Position numbers and translations under genes: made by a program. The notes beneath the pieces are model-generated. The model did not search any database. It was not told the DNA's origin and saw only the letters and a list, made by a program, of their open reading frames with translations. Shown here one piece after another: positions 34,801-43,278 of a stretch of 64,000 bases of DNA. Positions within the stretch are counted from its first letter, which is position 1. Every line of letters starts with the position of its first letter. This DNA comes from Lachnospiraceae bacterium (lineage in GTDB: Bacteria > Bacillota > Clostridia > Lachnospirales > Lachnospiraceae), in assembly GCA_009911035.1 (NCBI GenBank), contig QXWO01000006.1, positions 97,068-161,067 of the forward strand, in the 5' to 3' direction.

Positions 34801-35526
34801 TCAACGCAAGGATGCCTGGCGGAGCATGGCAGCCGTTGCTTCACTGGCTGATTCGTCAGGTGTGCGCCAGAGTCTTACTTCTTCCTTCAGCCAGTCTGTC
34901 CATTGGCTGATCCCTTCTCCCGTTTTGGCGCAGATGGGAATGACTTTTGCTTCCGGGTTACGCATGTGGATGTATTTTCTGCATCTGTCCATATCAAAAT
35001 CAAAATACGGAAGCACGTCCGTCTTGTTGATCAATACCACATCGCAGATGGAAAACATCAGCGGGTATTTTAACGGCTTGTCATCGCCTTCCGGCACAGA
35101 CAGAATCATGACATTTTTAGTTGCTCCTGTGTCGAATTCTGCCGGACAGACCAGATTGCCCACATTTTCAAGAATGGCCAGCTCCACATCCCGGGTGTCC
35201 AGCCCCTTAAGCCCCTGACGGGTCATTTCCGCATCCAGATGACACATACCTCCGGTATGAAGCTGAATCACGCTGGCCCCGGATTGGGAAATTGTCCTTG
35301 CATCCACATCCGAATCAATATCCGCTTCCATGACACCGATTTTCAACGTGTCTTTCAGTGCTTCAATAGTACGCATTAAAGTGGTGGTCTTGCCGGAACC
35401 GGGGGAGGACATCAGGTTTAGGAGGAATACTCCTTTTTCCTTAAGTTCCTGCCGGAGAAGTTGCGCCTGCCGGTCGTTGTCTGCGTAGACGCTCTGCTTG
35501 ATTTCTAAGATTCTTACTTCTTTCAT
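34801..35526 (-). CDS. hypB: Hydrogenase nickel-incorporation GTPase HypB
   Basis: A 241-residue SIMIBI-class GTPase with P-loop SSPGSGKTT (about 41), the switch region EADIDSDVDA, the metal-site motif HTGGMCHLDAEM (about 90), ENVGNLVCPAEFD and the G4 motif NKTD. The metal-site Cys and His in GMCHL match GACHL of other HypB proteins. It lacks the histidine-rich N-terminal nickel store of some homologues. First gene of the four-gene minus operon; AGGAAACAG precedes its ATG. Confidence 0.93.
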   Translation of the reverse strand: MKEVRILEIKQSVYADNDRQAQLLRQELKEKGVFLLNLMSSPGSGKTTTLMRTIEALKDTLKIGVMEADIDSDVDARTISQSGASVIQLHTGGMCHLDAEMTRQGLKGLDTRDVELAILENVGNLVCPAEFDTGATKNVMILSVPEGDDKPLKYPLMFSICDVVLINKTDVLPYFDFDMDRCRKYIHMRNPEAKVIPICAKTGEGISQWTDWLKEEVRLWRTPDESASEATAAMLRQASLR

Positions 35527-35785
35527 TCTGTTTCCTCATTTATCAGAGTGTGCCTGAAACACGCTCTAGTGTAATCTGCTATGTAGCAACAGTCCGCCTG
35601 TCGCCTGTTTTGCCATAAAAATACAGGTTCTTCCGGTTAATGGGCAGCATGGCTGAATTATAGCTACATATAATAGGTATCAATAGGATTTAGTTGTAAT
35701 AAGTATATTTTATCATTGGGCAATAATTCCGTCAATATTCACAAAAGTTATTTCCAACTGGACAGATTTGGTGTACAATTATCAT
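35527..35785. other. Divergent intergenic region
   Basis: This 259-bp stretch separates hypB (minus) from the cysteine-cluster gene (plus). It holds a minimal family-B hairpin at 35545-35569 and an A/T-rich zone that should contain both promoters. TACAAT at 35774-35779 lies so close to the ATG that, if it is a -10, the plus-strand message would have almost no leader. Confidence 0.4.
35545..35569. repeat. Family-B minimal hairpin
   Basis: AGAGTGTG and CACGCTCT enclose CCTGAAA (25 bp total). This is the shortest copy of the AGAGCGTGTCTGAAA family. Confidence 0.6.
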
Positions 35786-36490
35786 ATGGAGAGAGAAATT
35801 GATTTAAAACAGATATCAGACGGCAAACGATATTCGGCAAACGACATGGTAAAAGCAGGCTGTGGCGATTGTGCAGGATGCTCTTTATGCTGTCATGAAA
35901 TGGGGAACTCAATTATTTTAGACCCTTATGATATTTACCAGTTGGAGAAAGGGCTTCACACGACTTTTGAAAAGCTGATGGAGAACCAGATAGAGCTTAA
36001 CGTGGTGGACGGCATTATCCAGCCGAATCTGAAAATGCAGGGCAGCAAAGAATGCTGTGCCTTCCTAAGTGAGGAAGGAAGATGCTGGGTTCATGAATTC
36101 CGCCCCGGCTTTTGCAGGATGTTCCCCCTTGGAAGAATCTATGAGGAAGGGGATTTTTGTTACTTTCTGCAGGTACACGAATGCCCTTATCCCAACAAAA
36201 CAAAGGTAAAAGTAAAAAAATGGCTGGGAATACCGGAACTTGGAAAGTACGAATTTTACGTAAAAAAATGGCATTACTTTTTAAAGGATGTGCAGGAGGT
36301 CATCAGAGAAAAGAGATTTGGCGAGGACGAAAGCGGTGAGATCATCAGGCAGATGAATATGTATCTGCTAAACCAGTTTTACGTAAAATCCTATGGAACC
36401 AATGGGGAAAATGAGAGCATACCGGATTTCTATGGGCAGTTTTATGAAAGACTAGAGCAGGCACAGACAATGATAAAGATGTACCGGTGA
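35786..36490 (+). CDS. YkgJ-family cysteine-cluster protein
   Basis: A 234-residue protein if started at the ATG at 35786 (an in-frame TTG lies 18 bp upstream). The N-terminal CGDCAGCSLCCHEM cluster (about 27-40), a later GRCWVHEFRPGFCRMFPLGR segment and HECPYP match the YkgJ or Fe-S oxidoreductase-like cysteine-cluster family (CxxxCxxCC type), which binds zinc or an Fe-S cluster; the biological role is unknown. The C-terminal half is helical and charged. It lies upstream of a Crp/Fnr regulator on the same strand. Confidence 0.8.
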   Translation: MEREIDLKQISDGKRYSANDMVKAGCGDCAGCSLCCHEMGNSIILDPYDIYQLEKGLHTTFEKLMENQIELNVVDGIIQPNLKMQGSKECCAFLSEEGRCWVHEFRPGFCRMFPLGRIYEEGDFCYFLQVHECPYPNKTKVKVKKWLGIPELGKYEFYVKKWHYFLKDVQEVIREKRFGEDESGEIIRQMNMYLLNQFYVKSYGTNGENESIPDFYGQFYERLEQAQTMIKMYR

Positions 36491-36604
36491 ACATGCAGAG
36501 GCTGGCCGTGAGGTATTTTTGCGGGAAAGGTGTTTCTTTTCGCAGAGCCTTTACTTCCCGGATAAATTGCATTTATGGCAGAACGGTCTTATAGGGAGAT
36601 GGAT

Positions 36605-37276
36605 ATGGAAAGTCTAGAATCATCAAAATTATTTCAATTGATCAATGAAACGGAAACGGAGCGGATCTTAAAGTGCTCCAAATCCAGAAAGAAGGAGTAC
36701 CCGGCAGGGACTTATATTTTTGAACAGGGCGGCGTACCTACCCGGCTGTTTTTGCTTTTGGGCGGACAGGTGCAGATTTGCAAGGACTTTACTTCCGGCA
36801 AAAGGGATGTGCTTTACCTGGTGGAAGCGGGTAACGTGTTCGGGGAGATTTTTTTGTTCGGGGATAAAAAGCATTACTGGTATGATGCCGTAGCGATTAC
36901 GGATGTGACAGTGCTGGAAATGCCATGGGATTTCTTTTACCATTTCTGCTCCAATGCCTGTGACCACCACAAACAACTGACACAGAACATGTTGGAGATT
37001 CTGTCGGAAAATAATTTTAAAATAACCAGAAAGCTTCATATCGTCAGCACATCCTCCCTGCGGGAGCGGATTGCCATCTGGCTCATAGACTCCATGGATG
37101 AAAGTTCCCATGTGGAACTGCGGATGAACAGGGAACAGCTTGCGGATTTTCTGGGAGTTGCAAGGCCCTCCCTGTCCCGGGAGCTGATGCGGATGCAGAA
37201 GGACGGGCTGATAGAAGTGGGGCGCCATTTTATTAAAGTGTGCGATAAGAATGCGGTGGAAATGCTTTATGGATAA
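36605..37276 (+). CDS. Crp/Fnr-family transcriptional regulator
   Basis: A 223-residue regulator. An N-terminal cyclic-nucleotide-binding-like beta-roll (about 20-125: YIFEQGGVPTRLFLLLGGQV, EAGNVFGEIFLF) is followed by the dimer helix and a C-terminal winged helix with NREQLADFLGVARPSLSRELMRMQKDGLI (about 172-200). The start at 36605 is spaced correctly from GGGAG. It lacks FNR's N-terminal cysteine set, though Cys24, Cys69, Cys111 and Cys115 are present. The effector is unknown. A 16-bp palindrome of Crp/Fnr type lies between it and the glycyl-radical gene downstream, its likely target. Confidence 0.88.
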   Translation: MESLESSKLFQLINETETERILKCSKSRKKEYPAGTYIFEQGGVPTRLFLLLGGQVQICKDFTSGKRDVLYLVEAGNVFGEIFLFGDKKHYWYDAVAITDVTVLEMPWDFFYHFCSNACDHHKQLTQNMLEILSENNFKITRKLHIVSTSSLRERIAIWLIDSMDESSHVELRMNREQLADFLGVARPSLSRELMRMQKDGLIEVGRHFIKVCDKNAVEMLYG

Positions 37277-37330
37277 GCTCCCTGTATGCAGGGAAGATGT
37301 ATTTGTTTTAAAACATAAATTTTTTGAAAT

Positions 37331-37378
37331 TGTAACTTAGGTTACAGATTTTTCCTCATAAAGAACGTAAGATAGAAT
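37331..37378 (+). promoter_or_regulatory. Crp/Fnr-type operator and promoter of the glycyl-radical gene
   Basis: TGTAACTTAGGTTACA (37331-37346) is a perfect inverted repeat with a 4-base centre, the layout bound by Crp/Fnr dimers. Candidate -10 boxes are TAAGAT (37368) or TAGAAT (37373). With the first, a start near 37380 puts the operator centre at about -41.5, the class II activation position. The regulator gene lies just upstream. Confidence 0.6.
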
Positions 37379-37435
37379 CACAGAAAACAAAAACACAGAA
37401 GCAAATCAAACATATAAGGGAAAGGAGCAGTTATC

Positions 37436-37675
37436 ATGACAAACTCAGCACAGGTTGACAATTTAGTAAATCTTTTAGATGGATATGCAGGAAAGGGAGG
37501 ACATCATCTGAACGTCAATGTTTTGAACAGAGATATGCTTTTAGATGCCCAGAAACATCCCGAGAAATATCCCCAGCTTACCATCCGCGTATCCGGTTAT
37601 GCAGTAAACTTTATCAAACTGACCCCGGAACAGCAGGCAGACGTAATTTCCAGAACATTCCACGAAGCTATGTAA
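37436..37675 (+). CDS. grcA: Stand-alone glycyl-radical domain (GrcA-like, PFL C-terminus)
   Basis: A 79-residue protein that is almost exactly the C-terminal end of pyruvate formate-lyase: [16 protein letters not shown] (23-38), [17 protein letters not shown] (41-57) with the radical glycine at Gly54, then [19 protein letters not shown]. coli GrcA (YfiD, 127 residues) can replace an oxygen-cleaved PFL C-terminus and restore activity; this shorter version probably does the same (inference). No complete PFL or PFL-activase lies in the window. AAAGGAG precedes the ATG. The Fnr-type operator upstream suggests control by oxygen, nitric oxide or redox state. Confidence 0.87.
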   Translation: MTNSAQVDNLVNLLDGYAGKGGHHLNVNVLNRDMLLDAQKHPEKYPQLTIRVSGYAVNFIKLTPEQQADVISRTFHEAM

Positions 37676-37774
37676 CAGGCATGTGACAGGCCAGAGCCTC
37701 TCACCGTTACACAACGCTCCTCCATGAAAAGAATGGAAATGGATACATTGGACAAACAAATAAAGCAGCAGCAG

Positions 37775-37806
37775 ACAGCATAACCCTTTTGGGTTATGCT
37801 GTTTTA
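37775..37806 (+). terminator. Terminator after glycyl-radical gene
   Basis: ACAGCATAACCC pairs with GGGTTATGCTGT around TTTT, followed by TTTA: a 12-bp perfect stem. Confidence 0.88.
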
Positions 37807-37935
37807 CTGTTGAATCCATTTCTTTGTATGGGGTTTTTGTGTATAAAGAATTTATTGCAGGCATAAGGCAAATATTTTATAATTAAGCATAGCATATTTG
37901 AAAATTTATTCTGGTATGGCGAGAGGAAAAGTATT

Positions 37936-38523
37936 ATGATACCTGCAAGAGAAGAAGCGGAAAGACTATTAAAGGAAGCTGAATCATGCAATCCCGGACC
38001 CTGGGGAAACCACAGCCGTGTTGTGGCCCACTGTGCGGAAAAAATAGCTGGCTTATGTGAAGGATTAGATGCCGGGAAGGCATATGTATTGGGACTGCTT
38101 CATGATATCGGGAGAAGGTTTGGCACCAGGCATTTGGGGCATGTGTCAGACGGCTATACTTATATGATGTCACTTGGATATGATGAAGCTGCAAAGATTT
38201 GCCTTACACATTCTTTTAACAACCAGTCTACAGAAGATTATATAGGTAATTTTGATACTTCTGATGAGGAACTGGAGCTGATCAACAGCACATTGGCGGA
38301 AGTTATTTTAGATGATTATGACAGGCTGATCCAATTATGTGATTCTCTGGCCGGCAGCCAGGGGGTGCTGGATATAGAGGAGCGAATGGGGGACGTAAAA
38401 AGAAGGTACGGCTCATACCCTCAGGAAAAATGGGAAACAAACATAAGGATAAAAGAATATTTTGAAAAGAAAGCCGGAAAGAATATTTACGATATTGTCG
38501 AAAAAGAAACATACAGACCATAA
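37936..38523 (+). CDS. HD-domain phosphohydrolase
   Basis: A 195-residue protein with the HD signature: His in NHSRVVAHC (about 21), LLHDIGRRFG (about 54), a further His in RHLGHVSDG, and a later LDDYDRLIQLCDSL helix whose Asp completes the metal site. HD proteins of this size hydrolyse nucleotides or phosphoesters; the substrate is unknown. GAGAGG precedes the start. It appears monocistronic, since a terminator lies before it and a repeat after it. Confidence 0.83.
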   Translation: MIPAREEAERLLKEAESCNPGPWGNHSRVVAHCAEKIAGLCEGLDAGKAYVLGLLHDIGRRFGTRHLGHVSDGYTYMMSLGYDEAAKICLTHSFNNQSTEDYIGNFDTSDEELELINSTLAEVILDDYDRLIQLCDSLAGSQGVLDIEERMGDVKRRYGSYPQEKWETNIRIKEYFEKKAGKNIYDIVEKETYRP

Positions 38524-38584
38524 AATAGATATTTTCCTGAAAAAGATGTAAATGCCATTACGCTTTATCAGCTGCGCCTATTAT

Positions 38585-38624
38585 GACAAACACTGCCACG
38601 CATTGCGGGCCAGTTTATTGTAAA
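38585..38624 (-). repeat. Family-A palindromic element (reverse orientation)
   Basis: GACAAACACTGCCACGC...GGGCCAGTTTATTGTAA matches the reverse complement of the 40-bp consensus with several changes. It ends 26 bp before the aldo/keto reductase ATG. Confidence 0.65.
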
Positions 38625-38649
38625 TAAAGAGAAAATTTAGGAGGAAACT

Positions 38650-39639
38650 ATGTATCAGGCATCACAATCACGTTACCAGTCCATGACCTATTCCCACTGC
38701 GGCCGCAGTGGTTTGAAACTTCCCGTGGTTTCATTGGGATTGTGGCACAATTTTGGGGATACTGCCCCGTATGAAAATATGAAACAGCTCTGCTTTACAG
38801 CCTTCGACAATGGGATCACCCACTTTGATCTGGCCAATAATTATGGGCCGGAGCCGGGCAGCGCAGAGACAAATCTTGGCCGCATTTTAAAAGAAGAACT
38901 GGGTGCTTACCGGGACGAACTGATCATCAGCACAAAAGCCGGTTATACTATGTGGGAAGGCCCTTACGGAGACTGGGGAAGCCGCAAATATCTTTTAGCG
39001 AGCCTTGACCAGAGCTTAAAGCGCATGGGGCTGGAATATGTGGATATCTTTTATCATCACAGGATGGACCCGGAGACTCCGCTGGAGGAAACCATGGGTG
39101 CTCTTGCGCAGGCAGTTTTAAGCGGAAAGGCGCTGTACGTGGGACTGTCAAATTACGATGGGGAAACACTGGAAAAGGCATCCGCCATTTTGCAGGAAAT
39201 GCGATGCCCGTTCATCATCAATCAGAACCGGTATTCCATTTTTGACCGTGGGATAGAGGAAAACGGTTTGAAGGAAACAGCAGAGAAACTGGAAAAAGGC
39301 ATCATTGCATTCAGCCCGCTTGCCCAGGGAATGCTTACCAACAGATATCTTAACGGTATTCCGTCAGATAGCAGAGTGAAGACAGACGGGCGGTTCTTAA
39401 ATGAAGCTTCCCTCACGGAAGAACGCCTGACTCAGATAAAGAATCTAAATGAACTGGCAGGGCAGAGGGGACAGACCCTCGCAGAGATGGCATTAAGCTG
39501 GATTTTAAAGGATGGACAGGTGACAAGCGTTCTCATAGGCGCATCCAAGCCGTCACAGATTCTGGACAACATCGGGGCCCTCAAAAATACTTCATTCAGT
39601 GAGGAAGAATTAAAGAAAATTGACAGCTTTTCCCTATAA
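38650..39639 (+). CDS. Aldo/keto reductase (AKR14/YghZ-like)
   Basis: A 329-residue NADPH-dependent reductase. The (beta/alpha)8 catalytic tetrad is seen as Asp and Tyr in HFDLANNYGP (about 57-66), Lys in ISTKAGY (about 95) and His in FYHHRMD (about 136). The C-terminal GASKPSQILDNI binds the cofactor. The sequence is closest in style to YghZ (L-glyceraldehyde-3-phosphate/methylglyoxal reductase) and to Kv-beta-like reductases; the true substrate is unknown. AGGAGG precedes the ATG. Confidence 0.88.
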   Translation: MYQASQSRYQSMTYSHCGRSGLKLPVVSLGLWHNFGDTAPYENMKQLCFTAFDNGITHFDLANNYGPEPGSAETNLGRILKEELGAYRDELIISTKAGYTMWEGPYGDWGSRKYLLASLDQSLKRMGLEYVDIFYHHRMDPETPLEETMGALAQAVLSGKALYVGLSNYDGETLEKASAILQEMRCPFIINQNRYSIFDRGIEENGLKETAEKLEKGIIAFSPLAQGMLTNRYLNGIPSDSRVKTDGRFLNEASLTEERLTQIKNLNELAGQRGQTLAEMALSWILKDGQVTSVLIGASKPSQILDNIGALKNTSFSEEELKKIDSFSL

Positions 39640-39660
39640 ATGGTGAACCCTTTGAATTTA

Positions 39661-39697
39661 AAAAGACGTGCTGAACTTTATGTCAGTACGTCTTTGT
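39661..39697. terminator. Terminator after aldo/keto reductase
   Basis: AAAGACGTGCTGA pairs with TCAGTACGTCTTT (one G-T pair) around an 8-base loop. A/T stretches on both sides could let it work in both directions. Confidence 0.75.
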
Positions 39698-39737
39698 GTA
39701 TCTGTCAGCCCCTTCCCGAAGCATCCTGGCGGTTGGT

Positions 39738-39776
39738 TCAATAAGCCGACTTGTGAAACCTGCCAGCGTTTGTTAC
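39738..39776 (+). repeat. Family-A element that supplies a stop codon
   Basis: TTCAATAAGCCGAC...CTGCCAGCGTTTGTTAC is a family-A copy. Its terminal TTA (39773-39775) is the TAA stop of the minus-strand transporter gene, so insertion may have set the 3' end of that gene. Confidence 0.65.
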
Positions 39777-41071
39777 TTATCCGATTTCTTACCAATCATG
39801 GTAAAGCTGATAACAGCGGCAACTATGTAAAGCACAAGGGTAACATAGAGCACCATCTGGTAACCCGAAGGGTTGATCATTTCTACAACACCGTCGTGAG
39901 GGAATTCAATTTCCGTTCCGAAATTCTTTACGATAAAGGAAGCCATCTGGTTTCCGGTAAGTCCGGCAAAGGCCCAGGCAGAAAGGGTAATGCCGTGGAT
40001 GGCGCTGATATTCTTCATGCCGTAGTGGTCGGAAAGCAGGGTGGGAACATTGCTGAAACCGCCGCCGTATCCGGCATTGACCACGAACAGCAATATAAGC
40101 ACCAGTATCATAATAAATGTATTCTGTCCCATATTTGTAATACCCTGTGTAAGGATCACAAGTCCTGTGGCAACAATGGAAAGAATAAAGATGATTTTAT
40201 AAATGGTGTTTCTGTCCTTAAAAGTATCTGCCCATGCGGAGAAACCAAGACGTCCTCCTGCATTGAAAACTGCGGTTACGGAGGAGAGAACACCCACAAC
40301 CCCTACAAGTCCGATACACTTGATGATCATTTTTTCCTGTGAGATCAGAGCAAGACCACAGGTAATGTTTAAGTAGAACATGATCCAGATGCCGATAAAG
40401 GTGACAGGCTTCTCTTTGATGACGTCGATGGCCCGTGCGCCTTTTTCGCTGGAGGCAGGCTCATGCCAGCCGGCGGGTTTTGCCAGAAGGAGGTGGCCTA
40501 CAAACATCATGACAAAGTATACCACTGCCAGGATCAGGAACATTTTATAAATGCCGCCTTCTCCGAGAGAACTTAAAAGAGCCTGCATGATAGGGCTTGC
40601 AATTGCCTTTGCAGCGCCGAATCCTGCCACGGCAAGTCCGGTAGCCAGACCTTTCCGGTCTTCAAACCAGAGCATCAGAGTCTTGACCGGAGAAAGGTAG
40701 CCAGTACCAAGGCCAACGCCCATGATGAAACCGTAACATACATAAATACCAATCAGGGCAAGGATGCTGCCGGGATGGGAACCGCCGTACCAGATAAATA
40801 GTCCGGTGCCGGCCATACCGGATGCAAAGCAGATAGCGGCAAGCAGGGATGACTTATGTATATCCTTCTCCACAATGTTGCCAAGGAACGCAGCGGACAT
40901 ACCAAGGAAAAAGATGGCAAAACTGAACGCCCACTCTGTTGCGCCTTTGGAAAAACCAATGTAATCGGCAATTTCCTGGCTGAAAATTGACCAGCAGTAA
41001 ACCGTGCCGATGCTGCAATGAAGTAATAATGCGGGTATTGCAGCCCGTACCCATTTGTTTTGTGTTTTCAT
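39773..41071 (-). CDS. OFA-family MFS transporter (oxalate/formate antiporter-like)
   Basis: A 432-residue major facilitator with twelve membrane segments. The opening RAAIPALLLHCSIGTVYCWSIF, then WAFSFAIFFLGMSAAFLG, GYLSPVKTLMLWF and DRKGLATGLAVAGFGAAKAI are typical of the OFA group, whose known member exchanges oxalate for formate; most relatives carry other monocarboxylates. I start at the ATG at 41071, though a GTG five codons upstream is possible. A TATAAT on the minus strand at 41114-41119 may be its -10. The stop codon lies inside a family-A repeat. Confidence 0.87.
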   Translation of the reverse strand: MKTQNKWVRAAIPALLLHCSIGTVYCWSIFSQEIADYIGFSKGATEWAFSFAIFFLGMSAAFLGNIVEKDIHKSSLLAAICFASGMAGTGLFIWYGGSHPGSILALIGIYVCYGFIMGVGLGTGYLSPVKTLMLWFEDRKGLATGLAVAGFGAAKAIASPIMQALLSSLGEGGIYKMFLILAVVYFVMMFVGHLLLAKPAGWHEPASSEKGARAIDVIKEKPVTFIGIWIMFYLNITCGLALISQEKMIIKCIGLVGVVGVLSSVTAVFNAGGRLGFSAWADTFKDRNTIYKIIFILSIVATGLVILTQGITNMGQNTFIMILVLILLFVVNAGYGGGFSNVPTLLSDHYGMKNISAIHGITLSAWAFAGLTGNQMASFIVKNFGTEIEFPHDGVVEMINPSGYQMVLYVTLVLYIVAAVISFTMIGKKSDK

Positions 41072-41215
41072 TTTGTAACAACTCACTTTCTCATCATAAT
41101 GTATTTAAAACTTATTATACATGATAATACAAAATAATGAAAGAATAAAGTGTGAAAAGAGAAGACTTGGGGAAAGCTGTTTTCAGAACCGGCGGCCGGG
41201 ACGGTATTCTTCCCA

Positions 41216-41244
41216 TTGACAAATCAAATAATCTACTCTATGAT
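41216..41244 (+). promoter_or_regulatory. Promoter of aspS T-box leader
   Basis: TTGACA (41216-41221), 17 bp, TATGAT (41239-41244): a near-consensus sigma-A promoter directly before the T-box stem I. Confidence 0.85.
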
Positions 41245-41249
41245 ACAGT

Positions 41250-41459
41250 ATATAAGCAAAGACGAAGACGAGTAGTAGGGATTATCGCTTACAGAGAGCC
41301 GGGATGGTGGGAAGCCGGCAGAATGAATCCATATGAAAAACAACTTTACCAGCTTAAAATTAAATGCGTAAGTGACTGCGATAGGCAGTAAGTCAGGTGG
41401 CACCGCGGATTTGTTTAGTTCGTCCTGAATTGATATTTTTATCAATTCAGGATTTTTTT
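41250..41459 (+). ncRNA. T-box leader of aspS
   Basis: The leader shows AGTAGTAGGG, the AG-bulge CAGAGAGCC, the distal loop GGTGGGAAGCCGG, and the T-box GGTGGCACCGCGG (41396-41408), then a terminator hairpin at 41423-41452 with T7. Uncharged tRNA binding should favour the antiterminator and aspS transcription. The TGGC bulge fits a tRNA with discriminator base G. In the expected specifier region (after AATCC, ATATGAAAAACAAC) I see no GAC or GAT Asp codon, but AAC (Asn) is present; see findings. Confidence 0.9.
41423..41459 (+). terminator. T-box regulated terminator (aspS)
   Basis: TCCTGAATTGAT pairs with ATCAATTCAGGA around ATTTTT, followed by T7: the terminator half of the T-box switch. 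Confidence 0.92.
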
Positions 41460-41502
41460 ACAAGAAATTATGGTTTGCCCTGTGGGCAGAAATGGAGGAA
41501 AA

Positions 41503-43254
41503 ATGGAATTATCAACTTTATATCGTGAATGTACTTTGAACCAGATTTCCGAAAGCGATATCGGAAAGGAAATGAAGGTTGCAGGATGGGTAGAAAACAT
41601 CCGCGACCACGGCGGTGTGTCCTTTGTGGATCTGCGTGATATGTACGGCGTGCTCCAGATCGTCATGAGAGACACTTCCTTATTAAAAGGGATCAATAAG
41701 GAGGACTGCGTCAGCATAAAGGGAGAGATCGAAAAGCGCGATGAGGAAACCTATAACCCGAAAATTCCCACAGGGACAATTGAACTGGAAGCCCACAGCG
41801 TTGAGATGCTTGGGAAGGTATACAGGCAGCTTCCGTTTGAGGTGGCATCGTCCAAGGAAATCCGGGAGGATCTGCGTTTAAAATACCGTTTCCTTGACCT
41901 GCGTAACCGCAGGGTGATGGACAACATGATTTTCCGCTCAAATGTCATCAGATTTTTGCGCGAAAAGATGACAGAGATGGGGTTCGTGGAGATCCAAACC
42001 CCGATTTTATGCGCATCCTCCCCGGAAGGCGCCAGAGACTATATTGTGCCATCCAGACATTATAAAGGAAAATTCTATGCGCTTCCCCAGGCGCCCCAGC
42101 AGTATAAACAGCTCCTTATGGTTTCCGGGGTGGATAAATATTTCCAGATTGCGCCCTGTTTCAGGGATGAGGACGCAAGGGCGGACCGCTCCCCGGGCGA
42201 ATTTTACCAGTTGGACTTTGAGATGAGTTTTGCCACCCAGGAAGACGTGTTCCGTGCAGGAGAGGAAGTGCTGACGGCAGCTTTTGAAAAATTTGCGCCG
42301 GAAGGATATCAGGTGACGAAAGCGCCTTATCCGGTTATCAGCTATAAACAGGCCATGCTGGAATTCGGCACAGACAAACCGGATCTGCGTAATCCCCTGC
42401 GGATTATCGATTTGTCAGAATTCTTTAGCCGCTGTACATTTAAGCCTTTCCACAATAAGACAGTGCGGGCCATCAAGATTCACGGACACCAGTCCAAGGG
42501 CTTCCACGAAAAAATGCTGAAATTTGCTACGGGAATCGGTATGGGTGGTCTGGGATATCTGGAAGTACAGGAGGATTTATCCTATAAAGGGCCTATTGAT
42601 AAATTTATTCCCGATGAACTGAAAGGCGAGATGAGAGCGCTTGCAGGTCTTGAAAAGGAAGATACGATTTTCTTCATTGCGGATAAGGAAGAAAGGGCGG
42701 CAGGTTTTGCAGGACAGATCCGCACGGAGCTAGGAAACCGTCTGGATATTTGTGAGAAAAACGCATACCGTTTCTGCTTCATCAATGACTTCCCCATGTT
42801 TGAGCGGGATGAGGAGACGAAGAAGATTGGATTTACCCATAATCCTTTCTCCATGCCCCAGGGAGGCTTAGAAGCTCTTAATACCAAAGATCCGCTGGAA
42901 ATTTTAGCTTACCAGTATGACATTGTCTGCAACGGTGTGGAATTATCCTCCGGCGCGGTCCGTAACCACAATCTGGATATCATGGTGAAAGCCTTTGAAA
43001 TCGCAGGATATGATGAAGAAGTATTAAAACAGAAATTTGGCGCCCTTTACAATGCATTCCAGTTTGGCGCTCCTCCTCACGCTGGCATGGCTCCCGGTGT
43101 GGACCGCATGATCATGCTGCTGCGCAATGAGGAGAACATCAGGGAAATCATTCCCTTCCCCATGAGCGGGACAGCCCAGGATCTGATGTGCGGCGCACCG
43201 AATGAGGTGACAGAACAGCAGTTAAGGGAAGTCCATATCAAAGTGAGGCAGTAG
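41503..43254 (+). CDS. aspS: Aspartyl-tRNA synthetase (possibly non-discriminating)
   Basis: A 583-residue bacterial-type AspRS with an N-terminal OB anticodon-binding domain (about 1-115), class II motif 2 FRDEDARADRSPGEFYQLDFE (about 218), the bacterial GAD insertion (about 300-420) and motif 3 GMAPGVDRMIMLLR (about 528). The RADRSPGEFYQLD form of motif 2 differs from RADRQPEFTQIDIE of E. coli and resembles enzymes I associate with non-discriminating AspRS, which also charge tRNA-Asn for GatCAB. The ATG follows TGGAGGAAAA. Expression is controlled by the T-box upstream. Confidence 0.93.
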   Translation: MELSTLYRECTLNQISESDIGKEMKVAGWVENIRDHGGVSFVDLRDMYGVLQIVMRDTSLLKGINKEDCVSIKGEIEKRDEETYNPKIPTGTIELEAHSVEMLGKVYRQLPFEVASSKEIREDLRLKYRFLDLRNRRVMDNMIFRSNVIRFLREKMTEMGFVEIQTPILCASSPEGARDYIVPSRHYKGKFYALPQAPQQYKQLLMVSGVDKYFQIAPCFRDEDARADRSPGEFYQLDFEMSFATQEDVFRAGEEVLTAAFEKFAPEGYQVTKAPYPVISYKQAMLEFGTDKPDLRNPLRIIDLSEFFSRCTFKPFHNKTVRAIKIHGHQSKGFHEKMLKFATGIGMGGLGYLEVQEDLSYKGPIDKFIPDELKGEMRALAGLEKEDTIFFIADKEERAAGFAGQIRTELGNRLDICEKNAYRFCFINDFPMFERDEETKKIGFTHNPFSMPQGGLEALNTKDPLEILAYQYDIVCNGVELSSGAVRNHNLDIMVKAFEIAGYDEEVLKQKFGALYNAFQFGAPPHAGMAPGVDRMIMLLRNEENIREIIPFPMSGTAQDLMCGAPNEVTEQQLREVHIKVRQ

Positions 43255-43278
43255 GATCGACGGAAAAGGGAAAGAGAA

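Noticed and set aside
41152-41391. Short protein-coding frame (79 codons) upstream of aspS
   Set aside because: It lies across the promoter and T-box stem I and resembles no protein; the RNA structure explains the sequence.
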